The notes beneath the pieces are model-generated. The model was not told the DNA's origin. It searched no databases and saw only the letters and a list, made by a program, of their open reading frames with translations. From JARDZI01 sp041639705 (GTDB lineage Bacteria > Bacillota > Clostridia > Clostridiales > Caloramatoraceae), in contig JBEQBT010000217.1 in assembly GCA_041639705.1 (NCBI GenBank), forward strand, positions 1-5,895: a stretch of DNA of 5,895 nt, in the 5' to 3' direction. This document shows positions 5,284 to 5,895 of this stretch, in pieces. Every line of letters starts with the position of its first letter. Positions within the stretch are counted from its first letter, which is position 1. Position numbers and translations under genes: made by a program.

Positions 5284-5895
5284 CTAAACCCTCCCAATAA
5301 TATAATCAACAAATATATGCGGAGTCATTATATTTTCAGGGGCGATCTCACCTACCTCAACAATTTTCTCAGCCTCTACTATTACAATATCAGCAGCAGT
5401 GGCAATAATCGGATTAAAGTTCCTTGTAGATTTATTATACCATATATTTCCTTTTTTATCTACAATACTGCCGGCAAGAATTGCTATATCAGCCTTTAAT
5501 GGTTTTTCAAGAAGATATTCCTTCCCATCCACCATAACTACGTCCTTGCCATTTGCTACAACAGTACCAAGACCTGTGGTCGTTAATACTCCACCTAGCC
5601 CAGCCCCTGCTGCACGGATTCTTTCAATTAGAGTTCCCTGTGGAACCAACTCCACTTCCATTTCCCCTGAATTCATCAACCTTCCGGTTTCAGGATTAGT
5701 TCCAATATGAGATGCAATTATCTTTTTTACCTGTTTTGTAACAACTAGCTTGCCCACACCCTTATCAGGAAAACCAGAATCATTGCAAACAATAGTTAAA
5801 TCCTTCACTCCTTTTTTTGTTATTCCATCAATAATCATTTCAGGAGTCCCAACAGCAAGAAAACCTCCAAACATAATAGTTTGTCCGTCTTTAAT
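5284..5895 (-). CDS. ctfA: CoA-transferase subunit A (butyrate/acetate-acetoacetate type), N-terminus off window
   Basis: This alpha subunit pairs with CtfB to form the active CoA-transferase. The window holds 203 codons plus the stop. The frame is open to the right edge and reads IKDGQTIMFGGF there, which matches the internal 'KDG-x-TIM-x-GGF' of clostridial CtfA rather than a start, so about 15 N-terminal residues lie off the window. Family segments visible (residues counted from the window edge) are GGFLAVGTPE (10-19), IVCNDSGFPDKGVGKLV (35-51), GTNPETG (65-71), VELVPQGTLIERIRAAGAGLGG (81-102), NFNP (159-162) and VIVEAE (171-176). The protein ends in VDYIIGRV. The last codons (Ile-Gly-Arg-Val) carry the RBS of ctfB. 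The methionine at 5872-5874 is internal and should not be taken as the start. Promoter and any further operon genes lie to the right, outside the window. Confidence 0.95.
   Translation of the reverse strand: MKDGQTIMFGGFLAVGTPEMIIDGITKKGVKDLTIVCNDSGFPDKGVGKLVVTKQVKKIIASHIGTNPETGRLMNSGEMEVELVPQGTLIERIRAAGAGLGGVLTTTGLGTVVANGKDVVMVDGKEYLLEKPLKADIAILAGSIVDKKGNIWYNKSTRNFNPIIATAADIVIVEAEKIVEVGEIAPENIMTPHIFVDYIIGRV
5289..5295 (-). promoter_or_regulatory. Ribosome binding site of ctfB inside the end of ctfA
   Basis: GGGAGGG overlaps the Ile-Gly-Arg-Val codons at the end of ctfA and lies 7 nt before the ctfB ATG. Ribosomes ending ctfA therefore sit on the ctfB start, which favours coupled, near-equal synthesis of the two subunits. 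Confidence 0.85.

Noticed and set aside
5872..5874. ATG as the start of ctfA.
   Set aside because: The frame is open upstream to the window edge and encodes the conserved Lys-Asp-Gly-x-Thr-Ile segment; no RBS precedes this ATG.

Overview
The window is AT-rich DNA with A/T-biased third codon positions, strong Shine-Dalgarno sites (GGGAGG, AAGGAG, GGGAGGG) and two TTG start codons. With the protein types present, this points to a Firmicute, most likely an anaerobic, butyrate-metabolising member of the Clostridia. Genus and species cannot be fixed from the sequence alone.

Layout from left to right. (1) 1-666, minus: the N-terminal 222 residues of an unrecognised protein that looks like two winged-helix-type modules; its 3' end lies off the window. 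(2) 834-1775, minus: a compact RsmB/NOP (NOL1/NOP2/Sun) family RNA m5C methyltransferase with a TTG start. (3) 1776-2012: a divergent promoter region serving the methyltransferase leftward and pncB rightward. (4) 2013-3482, plus: nicotinate phosphoribosyltransferase, the only plus-strand gene. (5) 3483-3557: a convergent gap holding a hairpin terminator. (6) 3558-4442, minus: a stand-alone DUF362 protein of unknown function. (7) 4443-4615: a gap with a probable DUF362 promoter and the terminator of the next operon. (8) 4616-5895, minus: ctfB and the 5'-truncated ctfA, encoding the two subunits of a family I acetoacetate/acetate/butyrate-type CoA-transferase. They are separated by 2 nt and are probably translationally coupled.

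Apart from the ctfAB pair, the genes look like independent transcription units: RNA modification, NAD salvage, short-chain acyl-CoA metabolism, and two proteins of unknown role. I see no insertion sequence, CRISPR array, tRNA/rRNA, phage gene or defence system. This reads as an ordinary chromosomal segment. The items most worth a second look are the unrecognised tandem winged-helix-like protein and the DUF362 protein, including its uncertain start.
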